Positions 19,163-28,024 are shown, counted from the stretch's first letter. The stretch: 64,000 bases of DNA from Sphingomonadales bacterium UBA6157 (GCA_002423025.1 DIUN01000015.1:132681-196680), one strand, 5' to 3'. The notes: generated by a model from the letters alone, not told the origin. Numbers and translations are program-made.

Positions 19163-20982
19163 CAGCGGGCACTCCAGGGGACAAGGCGGGTGGTGAGCGA
19201 AACCATCAGGCGCACATCACCCGAGCGGGTAGCGCCGGCGCTGCGCACGGGCACCGCCAGGGTCATGTCGAGCCGGGCGCGGTCCTGCCAGTTAGCGCGG
19301 ACGCCAGCGCCGAGCGAGACGATGCGCTGCGGGTCCTGCCCCAGCGGATCGATCTTGTTCCAGGCCCAGCCGGCATCGCCGAACACATAGGGCTCGGCCT
19401 GCAGCCGATGCTTGGTGGACAGCACCAGGCCGGGGAGCGCCACTTCCGCGCTGATGCCCAGCCCGGAATCACCGGTGAACACGCCGGGATCAAAGCCGCG
19501 GCCGAGCGTGAAGCTGCCCAGCGCGAACTGCTCATAGGCCGTCAGCGAGGCATTGGAATATTGGCCGCGCGGCATCAGCGCCACCACCAGGTGCCGCGCC
19601 AGACGCAGCTCGCCGCGGCCCGAGAAGCGCACCAGCGTTGCTGTCGGGTCGCTGGTCAGGAGGCTCGGCGGGACGCTGCCCGGCGCTGTGCAGACGATCG
19701 GCGTTTCAAGGCAATTGGGGCTGGCACTGAAGATATCGAAGCCGCGCCGCAGCTCGAGATTGCCCGCGATACGCCAGGCGGTGCCACCATCCGGGCCAAG
19801 GCCCTTCATGTCCAGCGCTTCGCCATCGAGCCGCAGCCAGCCGACATTCAGCCTGTCACGCGACAGTGGCGCGCCGTTGAAGCTAACGCGCTGGGTGACA
19901 AGATCGAGCCCCGCTGTCAGCCCGAGCGAAACCGCCTGGCCGCGCAGCACCGGGTAGCGCGCATCAAAGCTGGTGATGGCGGTGCGCGCCAGCACGGGCG
20001 CCAGGCCCACGACATCGGGCCGGGTCCAGGCATGGGTGAAACGGGCACCGAGCCGCAACCCCTGCCCGCCGACGAGGAAATCATGCCCGGCCTGCAGGAT
20101 CTGCTGCTCCTGGAAATCCGGGGTGGAATAGAAGGCCAGGCTGGTGCGATCCCCCATGCCGGTCAGGCCATAGGCCTCGGCGCGCAGCTGACCGCCCCAA
20201 CGGCCCGTGGCCGGTGCGGCATAATTCTGCAGCGAGAAATCCAGTGCCAGCTTCGTGCGTGTCACGGAGACTTCCGCCACCATCTCGCCCGGTCCGGTGC
20301 CGGCGGGCTTGAGCAGCAGCCGCACATCATGGCCGGGCAGATCGCGCGCCAGCAGCAGGTAGCGCTCGGCCTCCAGCCGGTTGAACGCCTGGCCATTGGC
20401 AAGGCGCGAAAGATAGCGCTCGAACACCTTCTCGTTGCGGCCGGCATCGCCGACAACGCGCACCGTCGTCACCTTGGCGTAGAGCACTTCAAGCTGGACG
20501 TTGCCGCTCTCGATGCGCTGGGTCGGCACCTGCACAGCGGCGATATAGCCGCGCGCGCGCAGCTGGGTGGCGGCCGCATCCCGCACTTCGCAGATGATGC
20601 TGAGCGACTGCTCGGTGCCGATGTAGCGCTCATAGGTGTTGCGCAGGCTGGCGGCGTCCACCGGGCCAAGGTTGTTGAAGGTGAAGCTGGCGGGGGTGAA
20701 CTTGATGCTGGCGTAGGATGGATCGGCAAGGGCGCAGGGGCTGCGCTCGATCTCGCCGCCCTCGACGCGCACGCGGCGCTGCGGCTCGGCGCGCGGCGGC
20801 GCTGTCTGGCCCTCAAGCGTGTCGCGGCTGGGCAGGCTGCCGGCGGGTGGCGGCGCTGTCTGCGCGGCCAAGGGGGCGGCGAGGCCGGCCAGTAGCGCGG
20901 CAAAGAGCAGCGTGTGGCCGGAACGGGTGCCGGAGGTTGACCGCGCTGGAACGGTCAACGGAGTGCTGAAATTGTAAAACAC
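19162..20982 (-). CDS. ShlB/FhaC/HecB family outer-membrane transporter (TpsB)
   Basis: A 606-residue Omp85-superfamily pore. The signal peptide (ending AAPLAAQ) is followed by a Pro/Arg-rich linker, POTRA-type domains (about 85-235, ending with LLLKPAGTG and VSVTRTK) and a 16-strand barrel (about 240-606). The barrel carries the LGRGFDPG segment (VRGF-like motif of loop L6) and FGDAGWAW (FxDxG motif). It should export the giant TpsA protein across the outer membrane. Its stop overlaps the tpsA start (TGATG). It is the first gene of the tpsB-tpsA-CHAT operon. Confidence 0.93.
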   Translation of the reverse strand: MFYNFSTPLTVPARSTSGTRSGHTLLFAALLAGLAAPLAAQTAPPPAGSLPSRDTLEGQTAPPRAEPQRRVRVEGGEIERSPCALADPSYASIKFTPASFTFNNLGPVDAASLRNTYERYIGTEQSLSIICEVRDAAATQLRARGYIAAVQVPTQRIESGNVQLEVLYAKVTTVRVVGDAGRNEKVFERYLSRLANGQAFNRLEAERYLLLARDLPGHDVRLLLKPAGTGPGEMVAEVSVTRTKLALDFSLQNYAAPATGRWGGQLRAEAYGLTGMGDRTSLAFYSTPDFQEQQILQAGHDFLVGGQGLRLGARFTHAWTRPDVVGLAPVLARTAITSFDARYPVLRGQAVSLGLTAGLDLVTQRVSFNGAPLSRDRLNVGWLRLDGEALDMKGLGPDGGTAWRIAGNLELRRGFDIFSASPNCLETPIVCTAPGSVPPSLLTSDPTATLVRFSGRGELRLARHLVVALMPRGQYSNASLTAYEQFALGSFTLGRGFDPGVFTGDSGLGISAEVALPGLVLSTKHRLQAEPYVFGDAGWAWNKIDPLGQDPQRIVSLGAGVRANWQDRARLDMTLAVPVRSAGATRSGDVRLMVSLTTRLVPWSAR

Positions 20983-21080
20983 GCGAAACGGACCCCCCGG
21001 TCATTGCCACTCAAAACAGTCCGCGAACCCTTGTGATTGTCGGGAGTTTGCGCCCTGAACGTCAAGGAGTGCAAGGAGTT

Positions 21081-21166
21081 GTTTGCAAACCTCAGCTGAT
21101 TTTACGAAAGCGTCACATACCGGGTTGCACCGGCAGCCGTGTTTATTCGGACAGCGGTTTGTAAAC
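21081..21166. promoter_or_regulatory. paired GTTTGYAAAC palindromes upstream of tps operon
   Basis: The 270-bp divergent region between tpsB and pyrC holds GTTTGCAAAC (21081-21090, a perfect palindrome) and GTTTGTAAAC (21157-21166, one mismatch). They are 76 bp apart, about seven helical turns. Two related palindromes in one intergenic region suggest an operator pair for a dimeric regulator that could loop the DNA. The regulator is not identified. The sites lie 99-184 bp upstream of tpsB and 87-172 bp upstream of pyrC. Confidence 0.4.
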
Positions 21167-21252
21167 TGAGGCAAACGCCCCATGTGGAGGTGATTGCGCT
21201 TGCCCGCCCGATGCGGGAATAGGCGGCAGAGACCCAACGAACAGGACGATCC

Positions 21253-22356
21253 GTGGCCAGCCCGACTCACGCACCACACGCCGCAGACAACGATTCGCTG
21301 GCCAACGACGCCCCGCGCCGGCTTGTCATCCGCCAGCCGGATGATTGGCATGTGCACCTGCGCGATGGTGCCATGCTCGCGGCCGTGGCGGACCACACCG
21401 CCCGGCAGTTTGCCCGCGCCATCGTCATGCCCAATCTCAAGCCGCCGGTAACAACCGCGGCAGCCGGCGCGGCCTATCGGGAGCGAATCCGGGCCGCCGT
21501 CAGCCCCGGCCTCGCCTTCGAGCCGCTGATCACGGCCTATCTCACCGATGGCATCGACCCGGGCGAGCTGCGGCGCGGCTGGCAGGAGGGCGTGTTCACA
21601 GCCGCCAAGCTCTACCCGGCCAATGCCACCACCAACTCGGCGTTTGGCGTCACGGACGTGCGCCACATCCGTGCCGCGCTGGAGGAAATGCAGGCGCTGG
21701 GCATGCCGCTGCTCATCCATGGCGAAGTGACGGACCGCCATGTCGATATCTTCGATCGCGAGGCGGTGTTCATCGAGCGCACGCTGGCCGGGGTTGTCCG
21801 CGATTTTCCGGCGCTGAAGATCGTCTTCGAGCACATTACCACGGCCGAAGCGGTGGATTTCGTACTGGCCAGCGGCCCGCAGGTGGCCGCCACCATCACG
21901 CCGCATCACCTCGCCATCAGCCGCAACGCCATGTTCGAGGGCGGCATCCGCCCACACCTCTATTGCCTGCCGGTGGTGAAGCGCGAGACGCACCGGCTGG
22001 CGCTGCGTGCCGCCGCCATCTCCGGCTCGCCGAAGTTCTTCCTGGGGACGGACAGCGCGCCGCATGCCGTGGGTGACAAGGAGAGTGCCTGCGGCTGTGC
22101 CGGCATGTTCAACGCGCCGTTCGCGATGGAAAGCTATGCGCAGACCTTCGAGGAGGAAGGCGCGCTGGACCGGCTGGAAGGCTTTGCCAGCGAGTTCGGC
22201 CCGCGCTTCTATGGCCTGCCGCTCAACCCCGGCTTTGTGGCGCTGGAGCGCAGCGGCTGCACCGTGCCGGACCGCCTGCCGGCAGCGGGAACGGCGGTGG
22301 TGCCGTTCCATGCCGGGGAAACGCTGGCGTGGCGCTTTCTGGGCGCGGTTGGCTAA
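21253..22356 (+). CDS. pyrC: dihydroorotase
   Basis: Converts N-carbamoyl-aspartate to dihydroorotate in pyrimidine synthesis, in the cytosol. This is the short, E. coli PyrC-like class (367 residues). The zinc ligands HVHLRDG lie near residue 35, and the carbamylated Lys is in TAAKLYPANATTNSAFG. Further His ligands are in LLIHGEV and FEHITT, and the catalytic Asp is in LGTDSAPH. The start is GTG, with AGGACG close upstream; the first 20 residues are a non-conserved tail, so the true start could be slightly downstream. The gene is divergent from the tps operon and convergent with gpmA. Confidence 0.95.
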   Translation: MASPTHAPHAADNDSLANDAPRRLVIRQPDDWHVHLRDGAMLAAVADHTARQFARAIVMPNLKPPVTTAAAGAAYRERIRAAVSPGLAFEPLITAYLTDGIDPGELRRGWQEGVFTAAKLYPANATTNSAFGVTDVRHIRAALEEMQALGMPLLIHGEVTDRHVDIFDREAVFIERTLAGVVRDFPALKIVFEHITTAEAVDFVLASGPQVAATITPHHLAISRNAMFEGGIRPHLYCLPVVKRETHRLALRAAAISGSPKFFLGTDSAPHAVGDKESACGCAGMFNAPFAMESYAQTFEEEGALDRLEGFASEFGPRFYGLPLNPGFVALERSGCTVPDRLPAAGTAVVPFHAGETLAWRFLGAVG

Positions 22357-22380
22357 GCCGCTCCCGGCAGGCTCGCAGCG

Positions 22381-23058
22381 CTACAGGTAGCGCCGCGAAA
22401 TCGCGGTCAGGTCATCGGCCAGTTCATACACCATCGGCTTGCCGGTGGGGATTTCCTCATGGACGATATCGGCATCGGAAATGCCCGAGAGATGCTTGAC
22501 CAGCGCCCGCAGCGAATTGCCATGCGCTGCGATGATGACGCATTTTCCAGCCTTGAGCTGTGGCACGATGGCGCTTTCCCAATAGGGCAGCACGCGCTCG
22601 ATGGTGTCCTTGAGGCTCTCGGCCGCCGGCACCTGGACGCCGCGGTAGCGCCGGTCCCCTGACAGGTCGAACATCGAGCCGGGCTCCAGCGGCGGTGGCG
22701 GCACATCGAAGCTGCGGCGCCAGATCTTCACCTGCTCCTCGCCATGCTTGGCCGCCGTCTCGGCCTTGTTGAGGCCGGTGAGGGCGCCATAGTGCCGCTC
22801 GTTGAGGTGCCAGTCCTTGATCACCGGGATCCAGGCAAGGTCCATGATGCCGAGCGCCAGGTTGAGCGTCTTGATGGCGCGGGACTGGACGCTGGTGAAG
22901 GCGATATCGAACTCCAGCCCGGCCTTGCGCATGGCGACGCCGGCAGCACGCGCCTCCTCCACGCCCAGATCGGTGAGGCCGACATCCCACCAGCCGGTGA
23001 AGCGGTTCTCAAGGTTCCACATCGATTGGCCGTGGCGCAGCAGGACAAGGGTGGGCAT
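22381..23058 (-). CDS. gpmA: 2,3-bisphosphoglycerate-dependent phosphoglycerate mutase
   Basis: Interconverts 3- and 2-phosphoglycerate in glycolysis and gluconeogenesis, in the cytosol. The histidine-phosphatase signature LLRHGQSMWN gives the phosphorylated His9. ENRFTGWWDVGLT, LNERHYGALTGLNKAE (acid Glu) and AAHGNSLRALVKHL (second His) are all in place. The length (225 residues) is slightly short for dPGM because the C-terminal tail is trimmed to ISRRYL. It is monocistronic. Confidence 0.95.
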   Translation of the reverse strand: MPTLVLLRHGQSMWNLENRFTGWWDVGLTDLGVEEARAAGVAMRKAGLEFDIAFTSVQSRAIKTLNLALGIMDLAWIPVIKDWHLNERHYGALTGLNKAETAAKHGEEQVKIWRRSFDVPPPPLEPGSMFDLSGDRRYRGVQVPAAESLKDTIERVLPYWESAIVPQLKAGKCVIIAAHGNSLRALVKHLSGISDADIVHEEIPTGKPMVYELADDLTAISRRYL

Positions 23059-23240
23059 GGCGGCTCCGGGGAGTTGGAATTAGCTGGCCTGCTCATAGCG
23101 CCGGCAGCCCGAAAGCCCATAGGAAAATGGTTGCGGGGCGGTTCAGGGGAATTGCGGATTGCACGCCGGCGCCATGCCGCCAGAATCAATTTGGACATGC
23201 AGGCTGCGGCGGCAGGATCAGCGCGAGGGGATCAGGGACT

Positions 23241-23960
23241 TTGGAGCCAAGCGCCGCCGAGCCGCTTTATCGCGTCAGAGGCCTGACCAAGGTTTATGGC
23301 ACGGGGCCGGCTGCCGTTTCGGCGCTGCGCGGCGTTGATCTGGAGATCGAGGCTGGCCAGCTCATCGTGCTGCTCGGCTCGTCCGGCTCGGGAAAATCGA
23401 CCATCCTCAACATCCTGGGCGGCATCGATTCCGCCACGGATGGCCATGTCTGGTTCGAAGGCGGCGAGTTGACCGGGCTGGATGAGCGGGCGCTGACCGA
23501 ATATCGGCGCCGCAACGTCGGCTTTGTCTTCCAGTTCTACAATCTCGTTGCCTCGCTGACGGCGCGGGAGAATGTGGCGCTGATCACCGATATCGCCGAG
23601 GACCCGCTGGCCCCGGAGGAGGCGCTGGCGCTGGTCGGGCTCGACGCCCGGCTCGATCATTTTCCCTCGCAGCTTTCCGGCGGCGAACAACAGCGGGTGG
23701 CGATTGCGCGGGCCATCGCCAAGCGGCCGCGGGTGCTGCTCTGCGATGAACCGACCGGCGCGCTCGACAGCCAGACCGGCATCCTGGTGCTCGACGCCAT
23801 CCAGCAGATCAACCGCGAACTCGGCACGACAGCGCTGGTCATCACCCACAACGCCGTGATCGCGGACATCGCCGATATCGTCTGGCGCTTTGCCGATGGC
23901 CGGCTGGTGGAGCGCCGCGTCAATACCGAGCAGCGGCGGCCGGCAGAGCTGCGCTGGTGA
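23241..23960 (+). CDS. ABC exporter ATP-binding protein (LolD/MacB type)
   Basis: A 239-residue ATPase. Walker A is GSSGSGKST, the Q-loop is in FVFQFYNLVASLT, the signature is LSGGEQQRVAIARA, Walker B is VLLCDEPTGALD, and the switch His is in VITHNA. This is the LolD/MacB/DevA branch that powers mechanotransmission-type exporters. The start is taken as TTG 23241 because the conserved N-terminus (PLYRVRGLTKVYG) begins just after it and GAGGGG lies about 10 bp upstream. The ATG at 23127 would add a non-conserved tail. It forms an operon with the following permease (13-bp gap) and adaptor. Confidence 0.9.
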   Translation: MEPSAAEPLYRVRGLTKVYGTGPAAVSALRGVDLEIEAGQLIVLLGSSGSGKSTILNILGGIDSATDGHVWFEGGELTGLDERALTEYRRRNVGFVFQFYNLVASLTARENVALITDIAEDPLAPEEALALVGLDARLDHFPSQLSGGEQQRVAIARAIAKRPRVLLCDEPTGALDSQTGILVLDAIQQINRELGTTALVITHNAVIADIADIVWRFADGRLVERRVNTEQRRPAELRW

Positions 23961-23973
23961 GGGGGCCGCGCTC

Positions 23974-26355
23974 ATGATGGGGCTGGCCTTACTGCCGGTG
24001 CTGGATCGCAAGCTGCTGCGGGACCTGTGGCGGCTGCGCGGACCGGCGCTGGCCATCGCGCTGGTGCTGGCGGCGGGCGTCGGCATGGTGCTGATGTCGT
24101 TCGGCATGATGCGCTCGCTGGAGGACACCCGCGACGCTTATTATGATCGCTACCGCTTTGCCGATGTGTTTGCCCATGCCAAGCGCGTGCCGCAGGCAGT
24201 GCTGCGCGATATCGCGCGCCTGCCCGGCGTGCGCACGGCGGAAAGCCGCATCACCATGCCGGCGCTGATCGACCTGGCCGGCGTGGCCGAGCCGGCGAAT
24301 GCGCTGCTGCATTCCCTGCCCGCCAGCGGCCGGCCGCGGGTGAATGACCTGGTGCTGCGCAGTGGCCGCTGGCCGGACCCGCGCCGCGCCAATGAAGTGC
24401 TGGCCAATGAGGCTTTCGTGGTGGCGGCGCGCCTCGAAATCGGCAACAGCATCGATGCCATCCTGGGCGGCAAGCGCCAGCGGCTGACCATCGTCGGCAC
24501 CGTGCTGTCACCGGAATATGTCTATGCGATTCCGCCGGGGCAGATTTTTCCGGACAACGCCCGCTTCGCCATCCTGTGGATGAACCGCGAGACACTGGCC
24601 GGCGCCTTTGACCTGACCAACGCCTTCAACGCTGTCGGCATCCGGCTGGAGCGCGGTGCCGAGCCAAGGGATGTGGTGCGCCGGCTCGATACGCTGCTGG
24701 CGCCCTATGGCGGCACCGGCGCCTATCTGCGCGCCGAGCAGCTTTCCAACCGCTTCGTCACCAACGAGCTTGACCAGTTGCGCAGCATGACCGGCATCCT
24801 GCCGCCGATCTTCCTCGGCGTGGCGGCGTTCCTCACCCATATCGTCTTTGGCCGGCTGATCGATACGGAGCGCGAGATCATCGGGCTGATGAAGGCCTTT
24901 GGCTACCGCACCGGGGCGGTTGTCCGCCACTATCTCAAGCTGGCGGTGCTGCTCTCGGCGGGCGGCATGGCGCTGGGTGTGCTGCTTGGCACCTGGCTGG
25001 GGCGCGGCCTTGCCGAGATGTACCAGGCGTTTTTCGTGTTTCCCTTCCTGCAGTTCCGCATCGATGCGGACCTGTTTGCCGCGGCCCTGCTGGCAGCGCT
25101 GCTCGCCGTGCTCAGCGGCAGTCTTGTCGCCATCCGGCGGGTAGCACGGCTGACACCGGGGGATGCCATGCGGCCGCCGCTGCCAGTCAATTACGCCGGC
25201 GGCGCGGCACGGCTGTTCACGCGCTTCCGCTGGCTCGACGAGCTGACCCGCATCGTGCTGCGCGGGCTGGCGCGACGGCCCGTGCGCACGGCGCTCACCT
25301 CGCTGGGTATCGCGGCGGCGCTGGCGCTCTACATCGCCTCGGCCGGCTCGACAGACAATGTCGATGCGCTGGTGCGGATCACCTTCGACCAATCCGAGCG
25401 CGAGGATGTTCTCGTCACCTTCATCGAGCCGCGCGGCCCCGGCACGCTGGATGATCTGGCCCGCATCCCCGGCGTGCTCAGGGCAGAGCCGGTGCACGCC
25501 GCGACCGCGCTGCTGACCTTTGGCCAGCGCAGCAAGCGCGAGGCGCTGACCGCGATCGCGCCTCGGCCCGATCTCAGCCGGCTGATCGATGTGGCTGGCA
25601 ATGTCATCGATCCGCCGGAGAATGGCCTGATCATTTCCGCCGCGCTGGCGCGATCGCTGCAGGCTGGCATCGGGGACAGTGTCGATGTCGCGATCACCGA
25701 GGGCCGCCGCCCGAAATGGCGCGCACCCATTGTCGCGATCGTGGAAAGCCCCATCGGCTCGCCCGCCTATCTCGGCCTGGACTATCTCGACCGGCACATG
25801 ATGGACGGCCCGCGAATCTCCGGGGCGTTTCTGGCCATCGACAGCAATGCGCATGGCCGGATCATGAAAGCGCTTAAGGCCATGCCGGTCATCAGCGGAG
25901 TATCGCTGGTGGAGACCAGCCGGCGCGGCATCCGCGAGACCATCGCCGAGACCATGGGCATCATCACGCTGTTCAACAGCGGCTTTGCCATGCTGATCGT
26001 GTTTGGTGTTGTCTACAACAATGCCCGCATCAGCCTGGCGGAGCGCGGGCGGGACCTCGCCTCGCTGCGCGTCATGGGCTTTCGGCACGGCGAGATATCG
26101 TACACGCTGGTCGGCGAGCTGGCGCTGTTGACGCTGCTGGCCATCCCGCCCGGCATCTGGCTCGGCTTCGCGCTCTCCCACTACATCGTCGAGGCCTTTG
26201 GCAGTGATCTGTTCACGGTGCCGTTCGCGCTCGGCTGGGGGACCATCGGCAAGGCAGTGCTGGTGGTGTTCGCCGCGGCTGCGGCAACGGCAGCGCTCAT
26301 CCACCACCGGATCGGCCGGCTCGATCTGGTCGCAGTGCTGAAGACAAGGGAATGA
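23974..26355 (+). CDS. ABC exporter permease, FtsX-like, two FtsX domains
   Basis: A 793-residue inner-membrane protein. TM1 is near residues 20-45, followed by a large periplasmic domain (about 50-270) and a first FtsX helix bundle (about 275-400). A second TM (about 440-460), a second periplasmic domain (about 470-660) and a second FtsX bundle (about 665-790) follow. This duplicated layout belongs to the large MacB/LolC-related permeases. The ATG at 23974 has GAGGGGG 8 bp upstream. It partners with the ATPase before it and the HlyD-type adaptor after it, whose start overlaps its stop by 4 bp. The substrate is unknown; candidates are lipids, peptides or drugs. Confidence 0.88.
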   Translation: MMGLALLPVLDRKLLRDLWRLRGPALAIALVLAAGVGMVLMSFGMMRSLEDTRDAYYDRYRFADVFAHAKRVPQAVLRDIARLPGVRTAESRITMPALIDLAGVAEPANALLHSLPASGRPRVNDLVLRSGRWPDPRRANEVLANEAFVVAARLEIGNSIDAILGGKRQRLTIVGTVLSPEYVYAIPPGQIFPDNARFAILWMNRETLAGAFDLTNAFNAVGIRLERGAEPRDVVRRLDTLLAPYGGTGAYLRAEQLSNRFVTNELDQLRSMTGILPPIFLGVAAFLTHIVFGRLIDTEREIIGLMKAFGYRTGAVVRHYLKLAVLLSAGGMALGVLLGTWLGRGLAEMYQAFFVFPFLQFRIDADLFAAALLAALLAVLSGSLVAIRRVARLTPGDAMRPPLPVNYAGGAARLFTRFRWLDELTRIVLRGLARRPVRTALTSLGIAAALALYIASAGSTDNVDALVRITFDQSEREDVLVTFIEPRGPGTLDDLARIPGVLRAEPVHAATALLTFGQRSKREALTAIAPRPDLSRLIDVAGNVIDPPENGLIISAALARSLQAGIGDSVDVAITEGRRPKWRAPIVAIVESPIGSPAYLGLDYLDRHMMDGPRISGAFLAIDSNAHGRIMKALKAMPVISGVSLVETSRRGIRETIAETMGIITLFNSGFAMLIVFGVVYNNARISLAERGRDLASLRVMGFRHGEISYTLVGELALLTLLAIPPGIWLGFALSHYIVEAFGSDLFTVPFALGWGTIGKAVLVVFAAAAATAALIHHRIGRLDLVAVLKTRE

Positions 26356-27572
26356 GCATGGCACAGGCACGCCGCCGCATCGGACCCTGGATCATCGGGC
26401 TGGCAACGCTGCTGGCGGTTGCCGGCGCCGTGTTCCTGGCGCTGCGCGAGCCGCCGGTGCCGGTCGATCTCGCCAGCGCCACCGAAGGACCGATGATGGT
26501 GACCATCTATGACGAGGGCGAGGCGCGGGTGCGCGATGTGTTCATCGTCTCGGCGCCCCTCACCGGGCGCTTGCTGCGGGTCGATCTTGAGCCGGGGGAC
26601 CCGGTGGCGCGGAACAAGACCGTCGTCGCCCGGATGGTGCCCGCCGAGCCGGGCTTTCTCGATGCCCGCAGCCGCGCCCAGGCCCAGGCACAGGAGCAGG
26701 CACTGGCAGCGCAGGTAACCTCCAGCCTGGCGCGCATCGAGCAGGCCCAGGCCGAGCAGAAGCTGGCGGACCTCGATCTTGGCCGGATGCAGAGCCTGAA
26801 GGCGCGCGGCTTTGCCTCGCAGGCAACGCTGGATGCCGCCCGCATGCGACACGACCGCGCCGAGGCAGCGCTGCTGGAAGCCCGCAGCGCCGCGGCCTCG
26901 GCGCGCTACCAGCTCAGCGCCGCGCGCGCTGCGCTGATGGGGCCGAGCCTTGCCGATGGCGGCAACACCCGGGGCGTTGCCGTCACCTCGCCGGTAAGCG
27001 GCACGCTGCTGCGAGTGCGGCAGGAGAGCGAGGCGATGGTGGCCAGCGGCACGCCACTGCTCGAAATCGGCGATCCGCAGGCGATGGAAGTGGTGACGGA
27101 CCTGCTCTCCACAGACGCTGTCGGCATTGCGCCGGGTGCCGCCGTGGAGATCGACAACTGGGGCGGCCCGCGCCCGCTGCGCGGCAAGGTCCGCAACATC
27201 GAGCCATCGGGCTTCACCAAGGTTTCGTCACTCGGTGTCGAGGAGCAGCGGGTCAATGTGCATATCGATCTGGTCGATCCGCGCGCCACCTGGGAGCGGC
27301 TGGGCCATGGCTATCGCGTTGTCGTCCGTATCGAGCGCTGGGGCAGCCCGAAGGTGCTGCGCGTGCCGGTCTCGGCGCTGTTCCGCCAGCAGAACCGCTG
27401 GGCGGTGTTCACCGTGAGCGATGGCCGCGCCCGGCTGACGCCCGTGACCATCGATCATCTCAACGACGAGCAGGCCGAAGTGCTCAAGGGGCTGAGCGCC
27501 GGAGACCGGGTCATCCTCCACCCCGGCGACAAGATCGTCGACGGCCGCCGCATCATGGAGCGAGACCAGTGA
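26352..27572 (+). CDS. HlyD-family periplasmic adaptor of the ABC exporter
   Basis: A 406-residue membrane-fusion protein. A single N-terminal TM/uncleaved signal (about 8-32) is followed by a lipoyl/barrel-sandwich half (GRLLRVDLEPGDPV), an alpha-helical hairpin (about 105-200, Gln/Ala-rich coiled coil), a second half-motif (SPVSGTLLRVRQESE) and beta-barrel and membrane-proximal domains. It should link the inner-membrane permease to an outer-membrane channel. No TolC-like gene is in the window. It overlaps the permease gene by 4 bp (ATGA). The small set (ATPase-permease-adaptor) resembles DevBCA/MacAB exporters. Confidence 0.88.
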   Translation: MSMAQARRRIGPWIIGLATLLAVAGAVFLALREPPVPVDLASATEGPMMVTIYDEGEARVRDVFIVSAPLTGRLLRVDLEPGDPVARNKTVVARMVPAEPGFLDARSRAQAQAQEQALAAQVTSSLARIEQAQAEQKLADLDLGRMQSLKARGFASQATLDAARMRHDRAEAALLEARSAAASARYQLSAARAALMGPSLADGGNTRGVAVTSPVSGTLLRVRQESEAMVASGTPLLEIGDPQAMEVVTDLLSTDAVGIAPGAAVEIDNWGGPRPLRGKVRNIEPSGFTKVSSLGVEEQRVNVHIDLVDPRATWERLGHGYRVVVRIERWGSPKVLRVPVSALFRQQNRWAVFTVSDGRARLTPVTIDHLNDEQAEVLKGLSAGDRVILHPGDKIVDGRRIMERDQ

Positions 27573-27589
27573 ATGGCGGCCGCTGAAAT

Positions 27590-27605
27590 TTCGACGAGTA
27601 TCGAA
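27590..27605. promoter_or_regulatory. ArsR operator 1 (TTCGA-N6-TCGAA)
   Basis: A perfect inverted repeat, TTCGA (27590-27594) and TCGAA (27601-27605), with a 6-bp spacer. It lies just upstream of a -35-like TTGACC (27612-27617). It has the same format and spacing as the second copy 47 bp downstream. Confidence 0.65.
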
Positions 27606-27611
27606 CTATCC

Positions 27612-27652
27612 TTGACCTTCCCGCCCTTGCTGATATTTCGACATCTATCGAA
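27612..27652 (+). promoter_or_regulatory. ars promoter with ArsR operator 2 overlapping -10
   Basis: A -35 hexamer TTGACC (27612-27617) and a -10-like TATTTC (27634-27639, 16-bp spacer) fit a housekeeping promoter. A second TTCGA-N6-TCGAA operator (27637-27652) overlaps the -10 region and the likely start of transcription. ArsR bound here would block initiation. It ends 18 bp before the arsR start codon. Confidence 0.65.
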
Positions 27653-27670
27653 GCATCAATCAGGCTGCAC

Positions 27671-28024
27671 ATGGATCAAGCTTCCGCAATCGCTGCACTT
27701 GGCGCGCTGGCGCAGGACACCCGCCTCGCGGTGTTCCGGCTGCTGGTCCGCGCCGGGCCGGACGGCATGATCGCCGGCGCCATCGCCGAGAGCCTGGGTA
27801 GCCCGGCCTCGACCATGTCGCACCACCTCGCCACGCTGGAGCGCGCCGGCCTTGTCGTGTCGCAGCGCACCAGCCGGCAGATCCATTACACCGCGAATTT
27901 CGAGCAGATGCGCGGGCTGCTGGGCTTCCTGATGGCCGATTGCTGCCAGGGCAAGCCAGAGCTCTGCGGCAACCTGCTTGCCGCCACCCGCTGCGAACCC
28001 ATGATGGCTGGAGCCGACCAATGA
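27671..28024 (+). CDS. arsR: ArsR/SmtB family arsenic-responsive repressor
   Basis: A 117-residue winged-helix repressor. The recognition helix lies around SPASTMSHHLATLERAGLV (about 45-65), followed by the beta wing SQRTSRQIHYT. The C-terminus carries a cysteine cluster (DCCQGKPELC and TRC), typical of ArsR proteins that sense As(III)/Sb(III) with C-terminal rather than DNA-helix cysteines. It should repress the ars operon from the two operators just upstream. Its stop overlaps the arsC start (ATGA). Confidence 0.93.
   Translation: MDQASAIAALGALAQDTRLAVFRLLVRAGPDGMIAGAIAESLGSPASTMSHHLATLERAGLVVSQRTSRQIHYTANFEQMRGLLGFLMADCCQGKPELCGNLLAATRCEPMMAGADQ

Noticed and set aside
24508..26370. A 620-codon minus-strand frame opposite the FtsX permease
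   Set aside because: Antisense artefact of GC codon bias; the plus strand carries an operonic permease with clear TM pattern.
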